Source of the DNA: [Bacillus] enclensis
GTDB taxonomy: Bacteria; Bacillota; Bacilli; Bacillales; Bacillaceae_B
Direction: 5' to 3'
DNA length: 64,000 bases
Assembly (NCBI RefSeq): GCF_001456935.1
Contig: NZ_KQ758486.1
Location: forward strand, 62,001-126,000
Of the stretch, positions 46,390 through 55,894 are shown in pieces. Made by a program: the position numbers and the translations under genes. Each line of letters opens with the position of its first letter. Positions within the stretch are counted from its first letter, which is position 1. Under the pieces are notes generated by a model. The model did not search any database. It saw nothing but the letters and a program-made list of their open reading frames with translations, and was not told where the DNA came from.

Positions 46390-46977
46390 ATGGAAAGAAG
46401 AGCGGAGATTGTGAGGAAGACGAATGAAACGGATATTCGTTTGAGTTTCGGGATTGACGGGGAAGGAAATTCGGAGATTGAGACGGGTGTTCCGTTCATG
46501 AGTCATATGCTCGACCTGTTCACAAAGCATGGACAGTTCGACTGTAAAATCGAGGCGAAAGGCGACACGGAGGTGGATGACCACCATACGACCGAGGATA
46601 TCGGGATCTGCCTTGGACAGGCACTCGTGAAGGCACTTGGCGACAAAAAAGGCATCAAGCGATACGGTTCTGCGATGGTGCCGATGGATGAGGCGCTCGC
46701 AACCGTCGTCGTCGACCTCAGCAACCGTCCGCATCTTGAATTCAGGGCAGAGGTTCCGAGCCAGAAGGTCGGGACATTCGATACGGAAAACGTCCACGAA
46801 TTCCTCTGGAAGCTGGCGCTTGAAGCAAGGATGAACCTGCACGTCATCGTTCACTACGGACACAACACGCACCACATCATCGAGGCAATCTTCAAGGCAC
46901 TCGGCCGTGCACTCGATGAAGCGACCACCATCGACCCGCGGGTCAAAGGGATTCCTTCTACGAAGGGGATGTTGTAG
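46390..46977 (+). CDS. hisB: Imidazoleglycerol-phosphate dehydratase
   Basis: A 195-residue Mn-dependent monofunctional dehydratase. The two metal motifs DDHHTTEDIG and HYGHNTHHIIEAIFKALG are intact, with PFMSHMLDLF and SAMVPMDEALA. AAAGGAG precedes the start. No phosphatase domain. Confidence 0.97.
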   Translation: MERRAEIVRKTNETDIRLSFGIDGEGNSEIETGVPFMSHMLDLFTKHGQFDCKIEAKGDTEVDDHHTTEDIGICLGQALVKALGDKKGIKRYGSAMVPMDEALATVVVDLSNRPHLEFRAEVPSQKVGTFDTENVHEFLWKLALEARMNLHVIVHYGHNTHHIIEAIFKALGRALDEATTIDPRVKGIPSTKGML

Positions 46978-46980
46978 ATC

Positions 46981-47619
46981 ATGATTGGCATCGCAGATTA
47001 CGGAATGGGAAATCTGTTTTCAGTCAGCAAAGCGCTCGAGCGGCTGAACGTCCCTTATTTTATCAGCGACGACCGCGAGAAGCTGCTGGCGGCGGACGGT
47101 CTGATCCTGCCGGGGGTCGGCGCATATAAGGATGCGATGAATCTCCTTGAGTCGACGCATCTGAAAGAAACGATCCTGACCTTTGCCGAAAGCGGAAAGC
47201 CATTGCTCGGCATCTGCCTCGGCATGCAGCTTCTTTTTGAAAAAAGTGAAGAGAACGGCAACACACCGGGGCTCGCACTGCTTCCGGGGGAAGTCGTCCA
47301 TATCCCGAAAAAGGACTCGGAAGGGAACGAATACAAGGTTCCCCATATGGGCTGGAATCATCTATCGTTTAAAAAAGACTCTGCCCTTCTTCAAGGCTTG
47401 GAGGAGGGATACGTTTACTTTGTCCATTCCTATTATGTAGAGGGTTCCGAAGAGGTCCTGACAGCGACGGCGGACTATGCAGGGGTTGAAATCCCGGCGG
47501 TGGTCAGCAGGGAAAACATATACGGCATGCAGTTCCATCCTGAGAAAAGCGGGCAGCTTGGCATGCAGCTGCTGGAAAACTTCACACGGAAAGTGAAAGA
47601 ATCGGAGGCAGTATCATGA
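46981..47619 (+). CDS. hisH: Imidazole glycerol phosphate synthase, glutaminase subunit
   Basis: A 212-residue class I glutamine amidotransferase. Catalytic C79 is in [12 protein letters not shown], and the His/Glu pair in QFHPEKSG. It passes ammonia to HisF. hisA overlaps its stop. Confidence 0.97.
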   Translation: MIGIADYGMGNLFSVSKALERLNVPYFISDDREKLLAADGLILPGVGAYKDAMNLLESTHLKETILTFAESGKPLLGICLGMQLLFEKSEENGNTPGLALLPGEVVHIPKKDSEGNEYKVPHMGWNHLSFKKDSALLQGLEEGYVYFVHSYYVEGSEEVLTATADYAGVEIPAVVSRENIYGMQFHPEKSGQLGMQLLENFTRKVKESEAVS

Positions 47620-48356
47620 GTTTTACAATCTATCCCGCAATCGATATGCGCGGCGGAAAATGTGTACGGTTGATCCAGGGCGATTACAATCAGGAGACGG
47701 TGTACGGTGATTCTCCTTTCGATATGGCAAAAAAATTCGCGGATGAAGGTGCGGAGTGGATCCACATGGTCGACCTCGACGGAGCCAAGGAAGGTTCCCG
47801 CATCAATGATGAATACGTCCTCGCTGTGGCCGAAAAGCTTGACGCGAAAGTTCAGATCGGCGGCGGGATCCGTTCCGCGAAAGACATCGAACACTATCTG
47901 GACCGCGGCGTGGACCGCGTGATCATCGGCAGCATCGCTGTGTCGAACACAGAGCTTGTGAAGGAATGGCTTGCTAAGTACGGCGGCGAAAAGATCGCAA
48001 TCGGACTGGACGCAAAAGATGGCTATGTAGCGACGCACGGCTGGATCGAAACGTCTTCCCTGAAGGCGGTGGATCTAGGAAAAGAATTGGTCGAAGCCGG
48101 TGCGGAGACATTCATTTTCACCGACATTGCAACAGACGGCATGCTTTCCGGACCGAACATCGAAGCGGTAGCCGAGCTTGCGAGGGAAACAGGGAAATCA
48201 GTGATCGCATCCGGCGGCGTGAGTTCGTTGGAAGATCTCGCTGCCCTGAAAAAATACTGTGATCAGGGAGTGTCCGGTGCGATTTGCGGCAAGTCCCTTT
48301 ATACCGGAAAGTTCACCGTTACCGAGGCGCTGGAAGAGGTGAAGGGATCATGCTGA
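47616..48356 (+). CDS. hisA: ProFAR isomerase
   Basis: A 246-residue (beta/alpha)8 barrel, an Amadori isomerase converting ProFAR to PRFAR. The N-terminal acid D10 ([10 protein letters not shown]) and the second acid in [12 protein letters not shown] are present, as is the phosphate loop ASGGVSS. Overlaps hisH by ATGA and hisF by 7 nt. Confidence 0.97.
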   Translation: MSFTIYPAIDMRGGKCVRLIQGDYNQETVYGDSPFDMAKKFADEGAEWIHMVDLDGAKEGSRINDEYVLAVAEKLDAKVQIGGGIRSAKDIEHYLDRGVDRVIIGSIAVSNTELVKEWLAKYGGEKIAIGLDAKDGYVATHGWIETSSLKAVDLGKELVEAGAETFIFTDIATDGMLSGPNIEAVAELARETGKSVIASGGVSSLEDLAALKKYCDQGVSGAICGKSLYTGKFTVTEALEEVKGSC

Positions 48357-49108
48357 CAAAACGGATCATCCCCTGCCTCGATGTAAAAGACGGCCGCGTC
48401 GTAAAAGGTGTTCAATTTGTTGAACTTAGAGATGCCGGAGATCCCGTCGAACTGGCAAAAGTGTACGATGAACAAGGCGCGGACGAGCTTGTTTTTTTAG
48501 ATATATCAGCCTCCCATGAGGGCCGGAAAACGATGGTCGAGGTCGTGCGCCATGTAGCGGCGGAACTCGCCATCCCGTTCACGGTCGGCGGCGGGATCAA
48601 TGCCGTCGGAGATATGAAAGCCATCCTAAGAGCCGGGGCCGACAAGGTTTCCCTGAACACGGCAGCCGTCCTGCGTCCCGAACTTGTGCGCGAAGGCGCG
48701 CAGTATTTCGGCTCACAGTGCATCGTTGTTGCGATTGACGCGAAGTACGATGAAGAAAGCGGCGGCTGGAAGGTCTACACGCACGGCGGCCGGAAGCTCC
48801 GAGACCTCGATGCAGTCGAATGGGCCAAGCAGGTTGAAGAACTGGGAGCAGGCGAGATCCTGCTGACATCGATGGACAGCGACGGTGAGAAAAAAGGCTT
48901 CAATGTGGCGTTGACCCGCGCGGTAAGCGAAGCTGTCTCGATTCCGGTGATCGCATCGGGCGGAGCCGGCAACGCAGACCATTTTAAAGAAGTATTCACC
49001 GATGGAAAAGCAGATGCCGCCCTCGCAGCGTCGATTTTCCACTATAAAGAAACAAGTGTCGAAGAAGTGAAGAGCTATTTGAAAGAGCAGGAGGTGCATG
49101 TACGATGA
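48350..49108 (+). CDS. hisF: Imidazole glycerol phosphate synthase, cyclase subunit
   Basis: A 252-residue barrel. Catalytic acids are D11 ([14 protein letters not shown]) and the D in [17 protein letters not shown] and the IFHYKE end are typical. The start at 48350 has AAGGGATC in front and lies within the end of hisA. Confidence 0.97.
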   Translation: MLTKRIIPCLDVKDGRVVKGVQFVELRDAGDPVELAKVYDEQGADELVFLDISASHEGRKTMVEVVRHVAAELAIPFTVGGGINAVGDMKAILRAGADKVSLNTAAVLRPELVREGAQYFGSQCIVVAIDAKYDEESGGWKVYTHGGRKLRDLDAVEWAKQVEELGAGEILLTSMDSDGEKKGFNVALTRAVSEAVSIPVIASGGAGNADHFKEVFTDGKADAALAASIFHYKETSVEEVKSYLKEQEVHVR

Positions 49109-49758
49109 CGAACAACGATTGGATAAGTGACGTGAAATACGACGAAAAAGGACTCGTGCCGGCAATCGTACAGGATGCCGAAACGAAGGAAGTCCTAACC
49201 CTTGCCTACATGAACGAAACATCCCTGGCGCGTACCCTTGAAACGGGGGAAACCTGGTTCTACTCACGCTCCCGCCAGGAACTCTGGCATAAAGGCGGGA
49301 CAAGCGGTAACACGCAGACGGTGAAAAGCATCGTGTGGGACTGCGACAAAGACGCGCTGCTTGTCCTTGTCGATAAAAAAGGACCGGCGTGCCATAAGGG
49401 GGAGGAGAGCTGTTTTCATGAGAAGGTGTTCGGCGAGGAGCCGGGTGCAAGTACGGATCATGCGTCCCCTTCAAAGGAAAACATCCTCCTGACCCTGGAG
49501 AAGCTGATCGCCGACCGCGAGAAACAGCGGCCGGAAGGCGCCTATACGACTTATCTGTTTGAAGAGGGAGTCGACAAAATCCTGAAGAAGGTCGGCGAAG
49601 AAGCGTCAGAAGTCATCATCGCCGCAAAAAACAGAGATGCCGAAGAACTGAAATGGGAAGTCGCCGACCTGTTCTACCACGTACTCGTACTGCTGCGCGA
49701 ACAGGAACTGCCGCTTGAGGAAGTCCTCGGTGTATTGGTGGAGCGTCATAATAAGTGA
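49105..49758 (+). CDS. hisI: Bifunctional phosphoribosyl-AMP cyclohydrolase / phosphoribosyl-ATP pyrophosphohydrolase
   Basis: A 217-residue HisIE fusion. The N-terminal cyclohydrolase has [15 protein letters not shown] and [20 protein letters not shown] (metal cysteines). The C-terminal MazG-like pyrophosphohydrolase has [15 protein letters not shown] and [13 protein letters not shown]. Last gene of the his operon. hisC and histidinol phosphatase genes are not here and must lie elsewhere. Confidence 0.97.
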   Translation: MTNNDWISDVKYDEKGLVPAIVQDAETKEVLTLAYMNETSLARTLETGETWFYSRSRQELWHKGGTSGNTQTVKSIVWDCDKDALLVLVDKKGPACHKGEESCFHEKVFGEEPGASTDHASPSKENILLTLEKLIADREKQRPEGAYTTYLFEEGVDKILKKVGEEASEVIIAAKNRDAEELKWEVADLFYHVLVLLREQELPLEEVLGVLVERHNK

Positions 49759-49771
49759 TGTTGATAGATGG

Positions 49772-49812
49772 AGGGACGGGCCTTTAGTTGGTTAAAGGCC
49801 CGTCCCTTTTTG
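49772..49812 (+). terminator. Intrinsic terminator of the histidine operon
   Basis: AGGGACGGGCCTTTA (49772-49786) and TAAAGGCCCGTCCCT (49793-49807), a perfect 15-bp stem, then five T. Confidence 0.97.
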
Positions 49813-49918
49813 TTTGTTTTTTTTAAAAAAGACAAGATTTCGATTTGGAAATCAGGCTGGGCTGGATCCTTCGTGATTAGTGGGATTGAGTTAAAGATTG
49901 CGGTAGGGCCCCTATTAA

Positions 49919-50178
49919 ATAATTGCGCCGGAATCCAGATAATCGCGCAACTTTCCAAATTATTGCGCCTGTTTCATCATAATTGCGCCACTTTCACGAT
50001 TATTGCGCCAACCCCACTGGCAGCAGGCATGATTCCCGTGTCAACTTACTATCTTATTTACTAATTCTGCCTTTCATCCAAACAATTCTACCCTTCCCTA
50101 AAACAATTACACCCTTCCGCTACCCGATTCTACCCTTCAACCAATTAATTCACCCTTTCAAAAAAATAATTGCGCCCT
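49919..50178. repeat. Two adjoining degenerate tandem arrays of 20 and 21 bp
   Basis: Units (A/T)ATTGCGCC or variants start at 49921, 49941, 49961, 49981 and 50001, an exact 20-bp period. After a 50-bp gap, units AATTCTACC / AATTACACC / AATTGCGCC start at 50063, 50084, 50105, 50126, 50147 and 50168, an exact 21-bp period. Tails share CCTTTC-like sequence. No gene lies between hisI and yvcD (49759-50461). Confidence 0.8.
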
Positions 50179-50294
50179 TCATGTGGAAAAATCTCCACCC
50201 GGAGCGCATCCGGACAAACCTCAATCCACACCGCCACCCCCATACCAAACTCCCATCCCCTCAAAATATGGTAGTTTAGTCCAACTTTGTTGTG

Positions 50295-50303
50295 TGTTAT
50301 ACT
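50295..50303 (+). promoter_or_regulatory. Candidate extended -10 promoter of yvcD
   Basis: TGTTATACT (extended -10) with only a weak -35 (GTTTAG) 17 nt upstream. About 150 nt before the yvcD start. Confidence 0.45.
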
Positions 50304-50461
50304 ATCTTAGTTATAGGATTAATACTTTAAATAATCGTGCTCTATCCGCAAAGGTACTACTAAGCGGCCCCGGCAAACGAACGGAACTCCCAGCCGGCCG
50401 GCCCCGCTGAAAGTCTGCAGGAAAGAGCCTGGATATACTATGAACGTTTCGGAGGACTTTG

Positions 50462-51970
50462 ATGAGAAAAGGGTCAAAATTAAGAAGTGAGCAAGCCAAG
50501 GTATTGTCTTTTGTCCCTACTGGTGAGTATTACTACAACAAGGGAATGAAAGCTTATCAGCGCCGCGAGCTAAAGCGGTCGTTAAAATATTTTAATAGAG
50601 CGTTTCAACTGGAACCGCTTGAACCGATGATTGCGTGTCAATTGTCGATTGTGTATACAGAGCTTGGAGAGTTCAAGCGTGCGAATGAATTGCTGCATGA
50701 GATCCTGAAGAACCTTGATCCGTATATGGTGGAGTGTCATTACTTCCTCGCCAACAACTACGCGCATCTCGGTTTGTTCAAGGAAGCGTATGATCATGTG
50801 AGCATCTACATGGATAAAGCGGAGCACGGCGAGTTCGCTGAGGATGCCGAAGATCTTCTCGAACTGCTCGAGCTCGATTCGGATCTTACGGTGGAAGATC
50901 TTTACGAACACGATGATTTGATCGTCCAGCAGGAGAAGGCGAAGGACCTGCTTGAGTCCGGCCATTTCCAGAAGGCTGTTGATACATTGAAAAAAGTGAT
51001 CGAAGAATACCCGGAATTCTGGTCGGCCTACAACAATCTGGCCCTGGCCTATTTTTATCTCGGTGAGGTGGAAGAAGCTTCTGCCACGCTTGAAGAGGTG
51101 CTGGAGAAGAATCCGGGGAATCTGCATGCACTCTGCAACACGGCTGTGTTTTATTACTATCAAAAGAGACAGGATGAACTGGATGAGCTGATTATGGGTC
51201 TTGAAAAGGTCCGCCCGCTCCTTCATGAGCACAGATTCAAGCTTGGGGCGACGTTTGCACTGATTGGACATTCCGAGAAAGCCTTTGAATGGCTTAAGTC
51301 GCTGCAGAAGATCGGCTTTGAAGGGGATGCGAGCTATTATTACTGGCTTGCACATTCCGCTTATGAAACCGGCCGCATTCAGACCGCGCGCAATGCGTGG
51401 AAGAAAGTCGTCGAGATCAATCCTGAAAAAGAGGGCAGCGAGCCTTGGAATGAAGATCGTCCGGCTGGCTTCGAGAATCACGTGACGTCTATTCTGAAGA
51501 AGCTGCAAAGTGAGTATACAGAAGAGAAGCTGTTCGGACTTTTCCTCACATCCGTTTCGGAGCACCAGAAATCCGTGCTGACTCATGCCGATTTCTGCGA
51601 CGTCGAGGAGCTCTCGATCGTGGAAAAGGTATACCTCGCCCACGTATTGAACAGAAATGTCAACAGCTCGATCAAAGTGAATCAGGAAATCAAGAATATG
51701 CATGAGGTCGCGCTGCACCTCTATAAATCCAACCACCCGATTTCGAGTGTGGATTCCGGCCTGTTCCTGACGTGGTTCACGGTTGCCTACCGCGGTCTTA
51801 AAGAGCGCGAAACTTTCAAGAATACGAAAGCGTTCGCGGCGGCTGCCTATTATGTGTGGAACCGCCTCAGAAATGAGAAGGTGACGAAGAAGCAGGTTTG
51901 CGACAGCTACAGTGTTTCTGCGAGTACGCTGACTAAATACATCACCGTCGTGGAAAACTACCTTCCATGA
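50462..51970 (+). CDS. yvcD: YvcD, TPR-repeat protein with C-terminal helix-turn-helix
   Basis: A 502-residue cytoplasmic protein. Tetratricopeptide repeats are visible from about residue 18 on (YYNKGMKAYQRRELKRSLKY, then the repeat pairs around YNNLALAYFYLGEVEEASAT). The last 35 residues (VTKKQVCDSYSVSASTLTKY) look like a helix-turn-helix. The start at 50462 has GGAGGA 5 nt before it; a TTG 3 nt upstream is also possible. Position upstream of trxB matches B. subtilis yvcD, whose function is unknown. It may be a regulatory scaffold that binds DNA. Confidence 0.85.
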   Translation: MRKGSKLRSEQAKVLSFVPTGEYYYNKGMKAYQRRELKRSLKYFNRAFQLEPLEPMIACQLSIVYTELGEFKRANELLHEILKNLDPYMVECHYFLANNYAHLGLFKEAYDHVSIYMDKAEHGEFAEDAEDLLELLELDSDLTVEDLYEHDDLIVQQEKAKDLLESGHFQKAVDTLKKVIEEYPEFWSAYNNLALAYFYLGEVEEASATLEEVLEKNPGNLHALCNTAVFYYYQKRQDELDELIMGLEKVRPLLHEHRFKLGATFALIGHSEKAFEWLKSLQKIGFEGDASYYYWLAHSAYETGRIQTARNAWKKVVEINPEKEGSEPWNEDRPAGFENHVTSILKKLQSEYTEEKLFGLFLTSVSEHQKSVLTHADFCDVEELSIVEKVYLAHVLNRNVNSSIKVNQEIKNMHEVALHLYKSNHPISSVDSGLFLTWFTVAYRGLKERETFKNTKAFAAAAYYVWNRLRNEKVTKKQVCDSYSVSASTLTKYITVVENYLP

Positions 51971-52024
51971 GCATATTTTTGGACGATACAACCCTGATTT
52001 TTATAGGATAATGATAGCAAGTAA

Positions 52025-53035
<1,011 letters not shown>

Positions 53036-53040
53036 TGGAA

Positions 53041-53077
53041 AAAGCCCCGGGACTCGGATCCCGGGGCTTTTTTTGCA
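53041..53077 (+). terminator. Intrinsic terminator of trxB
   Basis: AAAGCCCCGGGA (53041-53052) and TCCCGGGGCTTT (53059-53070), then T-run. The A-rich left side could also serve the minus-strand gene at 53124. Confidence 0.95.
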
Positions 53078-53123
53078 AGAAAAGCGGCTGCAGCAGGACA
53101 TCTGCCATTTTAACGGGTTCCCT

Positions 53124-53273
53124 TCAAGATTTCCTAAGATATTTATCATACAAAGCCACAAGTTCAGTGAGCGTCCATTTTTCTACATCCGGTCCTTCTG
53201 CAATCCCATTCTTCACCAGAAGACGAATAAAATGCTCGCGCTGCTTTTGGACGGCTTCTCTTAAAAATGGCAT
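53124..53273 (-). CDS. FbpA-like small basic protein
   Basis: A 49-residue protein (MPFLREAVQKQREHFIRLLV start; WTLTELVALYDKYLRKS end). The pattern of an N-terminal L-R-x-x-V-x-x-x-R helix, a short loop, and LT-EL near the end resembles the Fur-regulated basic protein FbpA family, small partners of the FsrA RNA in B. subtilis iron sparing. AAAAGGAG lies 8 nt before the ATG. A longer frame reaches 53348 but has no ribosome binding site. No obvious Fur box was seen, so iron regulation is unproven. Confidence 0.65.
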   Translation of the reverse strand: MPFLREAVQKQREHFIRLLVKNGIAEGPDVEKWTLTELVALYDKYLRKS

Positions 53274-53330
53274 GTCATCCACTCCTTTTGAATGTATTGT
53301 AAAGCCTTCCGCGCCTGGTTTCTGCAACTT

Positions 53331-53378
53331 TGTCAGGTTTCCTGCCAACGGAAGAAAACTTTGTCAGACTTTCTGACA
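53331..53378. promoter_or_regulatory. Tandem TnrA boxes upstream of tnrA
   Basis: TGTCAGACTTTCTGACA (53362-53378) is a perfect match to the TnrA/GlnR consensus TGTNA-N7-TNACA. A second, weaker site TGTCAGGTTTCCTGCCA is at 53331-53347, 31 bp upstream. The strong box is centred about 50 bp upstream of the start site predicted from TATAAT at 53408-53413, the usual distance for TnrA-activated promoters. Confidence 0.85.
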
Positions 53379-53407
53379 TATTTGTCGGGGGCCGCCGCCC
53401 GCCCATG

Positions 53408-53413
53408 TATAAT
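53408..53413 (+). promoter_or_regulatory. -10 element of the tnrA promoter
   Basis: TATAAT with no good -35 (best TTGTCG at 20 nt), which fits an activator-dependent promoter driven by the TnrA box at 53362. Confidence 0.65.
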
Positions 53414-53436
53414 AGGGGTAAGAGGGGGAGGGTAGT

Positions 53437-53751
53437 GTGGGACAGGAATCTTCCTATAAGGACAAAAAAGTGATTTCAATCGGTGTCGTCAGTGAATTGA
53501 CAGGCCTGACAGAGAGAAAGATCAGGTATTACGAGGAAAAGAATCTCATCTACCCGGAACGGACCAACCGGGGTTACCGGAAATACTCTTTCAACGACGT
53601 AGAGCGATTGATGGAAATTGCGGACCATAGAGAAGAAGGTGTCACGACCAAGGAAATCAAGTACGAGCTGACTAAAAAAGAGAGAAAAGAAGCGAAGCAG
53701 AAAATGATCAAGGGCCAGATAAACGCACGGTTCGGTATTCAGAAAAACTGA
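53437..53751 (+). CDS. tnrA: TnrA, MerR-family nitrogen regulator
   Basis: A 104-residue MerR-type protein. [29 protein letters not shown] is nearly the same as TnrA of B. subtilis, followed by [23 protein letters not shown] as wing and dimer helix. The C-terminal tail ([10 protein letters not shown]) corresponds to the segment that binds feedback-inhibited glutamine synthetase. It activates ammonium, nitrate and urease genes in nitrogen limitation. GTG start with GGGGGAGGG. Slightly shorter than the 110-residue B. subtilis protein. Distinguished from GlnR by its short tail and by its self-activating promoter; a terminator follows. Confidence 0.92.
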   Translation: MGQESSYKDKKVISIGVVSELTGLTERKIRYYEEKNLIYPERTNRGYRKYSFNDVERLMEIADHREEGVTTKEIKYELTKKERKEAKQKMIKGQINARFGIQKN

Positions 53752-53761
53752 TCGGCCTTCT

Positions 53762-53801
53762 AAAAAGACAGACTCAAATGGGGGAGAGTTTGTCTTTTTT
53801 G
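53762..53801 (+). terminator. Intrinsic terminator of tnrA
   Basis: AAAAAGACAGACTC (53762-53775) and GAGTTTGTCTTTTT (53786-53799), with one G-T pair, then T. Confidence 0.92.
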
Positions 53802-53928
53802 TTGTGTGAAAAAAGAACGGCCATCTCCTGAACTTGGCGATACCAAAAATATACAGGTTACTTCCCACTGTAATCGGGAATAACTTCATCATGTAAAAGC
53901 AGCCAAGATCAGGAAGGTAGGATTATCA

Positions 53929-54645
53929 ATGTCAAAATGGAAAATCATCATACCCATTATCGTAATTGCACTAGTTCCAATTATTTATTTCATTTATTTT
54001 GCCGATGAAAGCAAATCGGAATCGAAGAAACGAGTCATTGCCCTTGGCGATTCCCTGACGTACGGATACGGGGATGACAAAGATACAGGCTATATCGGCC
54101 GCCTCGAAGAAAAAGTGAATAAGAAGGAGACGGACGAACTCTACACATTCCAGAACCTCGGGATTCCCGGTCAGAAGTCATCCGGCCTTCAAAAGCAGAT
54201 GATGAAACCGAGCGTGAGCGAAGACCTGACTGAAGCGGATGTCTTCATCGTCAACATCGGGACGAATGATCTCATCAAAAGCAACGGAGGCAAACTGGTC
54301 CCGCTGCATCATGATAAGATCATGGAAGCGAAGAAAGAATATGTGGATAACTTGAATTTCATTCTTGATACGCTTGAAAAAACGAATGAAGATGCAGAGA
54401 TCCTTGTAATCGGGCTCTATAACCCATACCCGGACAGGGACAGTGATAAAATCGAAGCATATGTGGATGAGTGGAACCAGACAATCGTGAAAGAAGTGAA
54501 GAAGCATGGTAAAGTGAAATATGTTTCTTCAAATCCTTTATTCAAGGGTAAAAATAAGAAGAAATACTTCCATGATTCCCTCCATCCAAATGGAAAAGGA
54601 TATGAACTCATGGCAGATCAGATCATGAAGAAGTATGACTTCTAA
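53929..54645 (+). CDS. SGNH/GDSL-type esterase
   Basis: A 238-residue protein with an N-terminal membrane anchor (residues 4-23) and an extracytoplasmic SGNH hydrolase domain. Block I GDSLTYGYG (catalytic Ser), block III GTND, block V DSLHPNG (Asp and His) are present. Relatives in Bacillus include YpmR-like lipases; substrate unknown. GGAAGGTAGG precedes the ATG. Not in this position in B. subtilis, where cwlO is found near trxB and yvcI. Confidence 0.88.
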   Translation: MSKWKIIIPIIVIALVPIIYFIYFADESKSESKKRVIALGDSLTYGYGDDKDTGYIGRLEEKVNKKETDELYTFQNLGIPGQKSSGLQKQMMKPSVSEDLTEADVFIVNIGTNDLIKSNGGKLVPLHHDKIMEAKKEYVDNLNFILDTLEKTNEDAEILVIGLYNPYPDRDSDKIEAYVDEWNQTIVKEVKKHGKVKYVSSNPLFKGKNKKKYFHDSLHPNGKGYELMADQIMKKYDF

Positions 54646-54769
54646 GAATAAACATCCAGAAAAATGAATGTTCATTCATCAAAAGTTATACAAATTCTCA
54701 CAAAAATCGACGCTTGTTTAATAAAAATTCGTCAAAATTAACAATTCCGTAATACCGTTTTAAATCTGT

Positions 54770-54802
54770 TGTAACATGAATGAAACAATTATCGGGTATT
54801 AT
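54770..54802 (+). promoter_or_regulatory. Orphan promoter region with a WalR-like site
   Basis: TGTAAC-ATGAA-TGAAAC (54770-54786) is one base from the WalR direct repeat TGTWAH-N5-TGTWAH, and TATTAT (54797-54802) could be a -10. No ORF follows; a hairpin terminator comes 50 nt downstream. The rest of 54646-55029 holds no recognised gene. Confidence 0.35.
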
Positions 54803-54849
54803 AGAAAGTAAGAAATTGACCCCCTTTTTAAGTAATAAATCCCTTTGAC

Positions 54850-54880
54850 GACACAGGACTCGCCTGTGTCTATTTTTTTT
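54850..54880 (+). terminator. Orphan intrinsic terminator
   Basis: GACACAGG and CCTGTGTC arms around ACTCG, followed by TATTTTTTTT. It is 200 nt past the esterase stop and could close either that gene or a short noncoding RNA starting near 54809. Confidence 0.75.
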
Positions 54881-55029
54881 GCCATTTTTTCCTGTTATAG
54901 TGGTTCAACTATAGCTGTATCACTCGAAATTTGCGGAAGCTTGTCCCTATATTTTTATAAAGAAATCGACATTTTTTCCTGAATGAGCCTCCAAATGGAA
55001 CTTCCTTTCCTCCAACACAGGCTGAGACA

Positions 55030-55058
55030 TTGTAGCCTGTCCGCAATCATAGTATAAT
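55030..55058 (+). promoter_or_regulatory. Sigma-A promoter of yvcI
   Basis: TTGTAG (55030-55035), 17-nt spacer, TATAAT (55053-55058). Confidence 0.75.
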
Positions 55059-55115
55059 AAAAGGAATGAAAAAGGACGGAAAATGTCCAAATGAACCAGA
55101 CTAGAGGTGAAGGAT

Positions 55116-55574
55116 GTGCAGCGTGTCACAAATTGCTTATATCTGGATGGAGACAAAGTACTCCTTCTCCAAAAACCCCGCCGCAATTGGTGGGTGGCAC
55201 CCGGAGGCAAAATGGAGCCGGGCGAGTCGATCCGCGATGCCGTCATACGCGAGTACCGTGAAGAGACAGGGATCTATTTAAAAAATCCGGATTTGAAAGG
55301 TGTGTTCACCTTTATCATCAAAGACGGCGAAAAAGTCGTCTCAGAATGGATGATGTTTTCCTTTTTTGCAACCGAAGCAGACGGCGTGAACCTTCAGGAA
55401 TCAGAGGAAGGCAAGATCAAATGGCATAAGTTCGAAGACATCAAGGACCTGCCGATGGCCGAAGGGGATTACCATATCCTCGACTACCTGCTGCACGGAA
55501 AGAAAACCATCTACGGAACGTTCACGTACACACCGGATTTCAAGCTGCTTTCATACCGCTTGGATCCGAGCTGA
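55116..55574 (+). CDS. yvcI: YvcI, Nudix hydrolase
   Basis: A 152-residue Nudix protein. The Nudix box GGKMEPGESIRDAVIREYREETGI is complete with the REEXTGX metal glutamates. N-terminal QRVTNC and C-terminal YGTFTYTPDFKLLSYRLDP match YvcI of B. subtilis. The GTG at 55116 is chosen: GAGGTGA is 5 nt before it, and the protein then starts in register with YvcI. A GTG at 55107 lies within that site. In B. subtilis the gene heads yvcIJKL-crh; here repeats A and B separate it from rapZ. Confidence 0.92.
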   Translation: MQRVTNCLYLDGDKVLLLQKPRRNWWVAPGGKMEPGESIRDAVIREYREETGIYLKNPDLKGVFTFIIKDGEKVVSEWMMFSFFATEADGVNLQESEEGKIKWHKFEDIKDLPMAEGDYHILDYLLHGKKTIYGTFTYTPDFKLLSYRLDPS

Positions 55575-55620
55575 TAAAATAAAAGAATATGTACATGTGA
55601 TTTGATCTTGGGCGGTTCCA

Positions 55621-55848
55621 GCAGTTGATTGGAGTGGAAGATGAAGACTCCTATCAGAAAAGCGGAAGGGCTTTGCCCAGAGGCGTGTGGCATAAGACGA
55701 ATCGACCTGGAAGGCGTTCTTTGCCTTCTCGGTCGGTTTGGCTTATGACATGTGCCTCTAAGCCCTGCAGCTAGACAATAGACTCTCCTAACAGGAGGCT
55801 CACGGGCTACCCGCGGAAAGCGAAGTCTTCCACGGAAATCAACTGCGG
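55621..55848 (+). repeat. Dispersed repeat family A, copy 6, interrupted by element B
   Basis: Family A left end (TTGATTGGAGTGGAAGATGA, AGACTCCT) and right part (GGAGGCTCACGGGCTACCCG, CGGAAAGCGAAGTCTTCCAC, GGAAATCAACTGCGG) are separated by element B at 55653-55779 and a short GACTCTCCTAACAG segment that resembles the left flank GACTCCTATCAG. Confidence 0.8.
55653..55779 (+). repeat. Element B, copy 2 (127-bp palindromic element)
   Basis: From ATCAGAAAAGCGGAAGGGCT to AGCTAGACAAT, 127 bp, the same length as copy 1 at 33359-33485 but inverted relative to the host repeat. Internal arms: AGGGCTT / AAGCCCT-like, AGAGGC / GCCTCT, GGCATAAG / CTTATGAC, with an AAGGC...GCCTT hairpin in the centre. Confidence 0.75.
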
Positions 55849-55894
55849 TATTTAGAAGCGAAACACAAATTTTAAAATAAAGCGGGGGAAGAGT

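Noticed and set aside
49768-50410. Open frames between hisI and yvcD
   Set aside because: They run through a terminator and the 20/21-bp arrays; the peptides are periodic and lack start signals.
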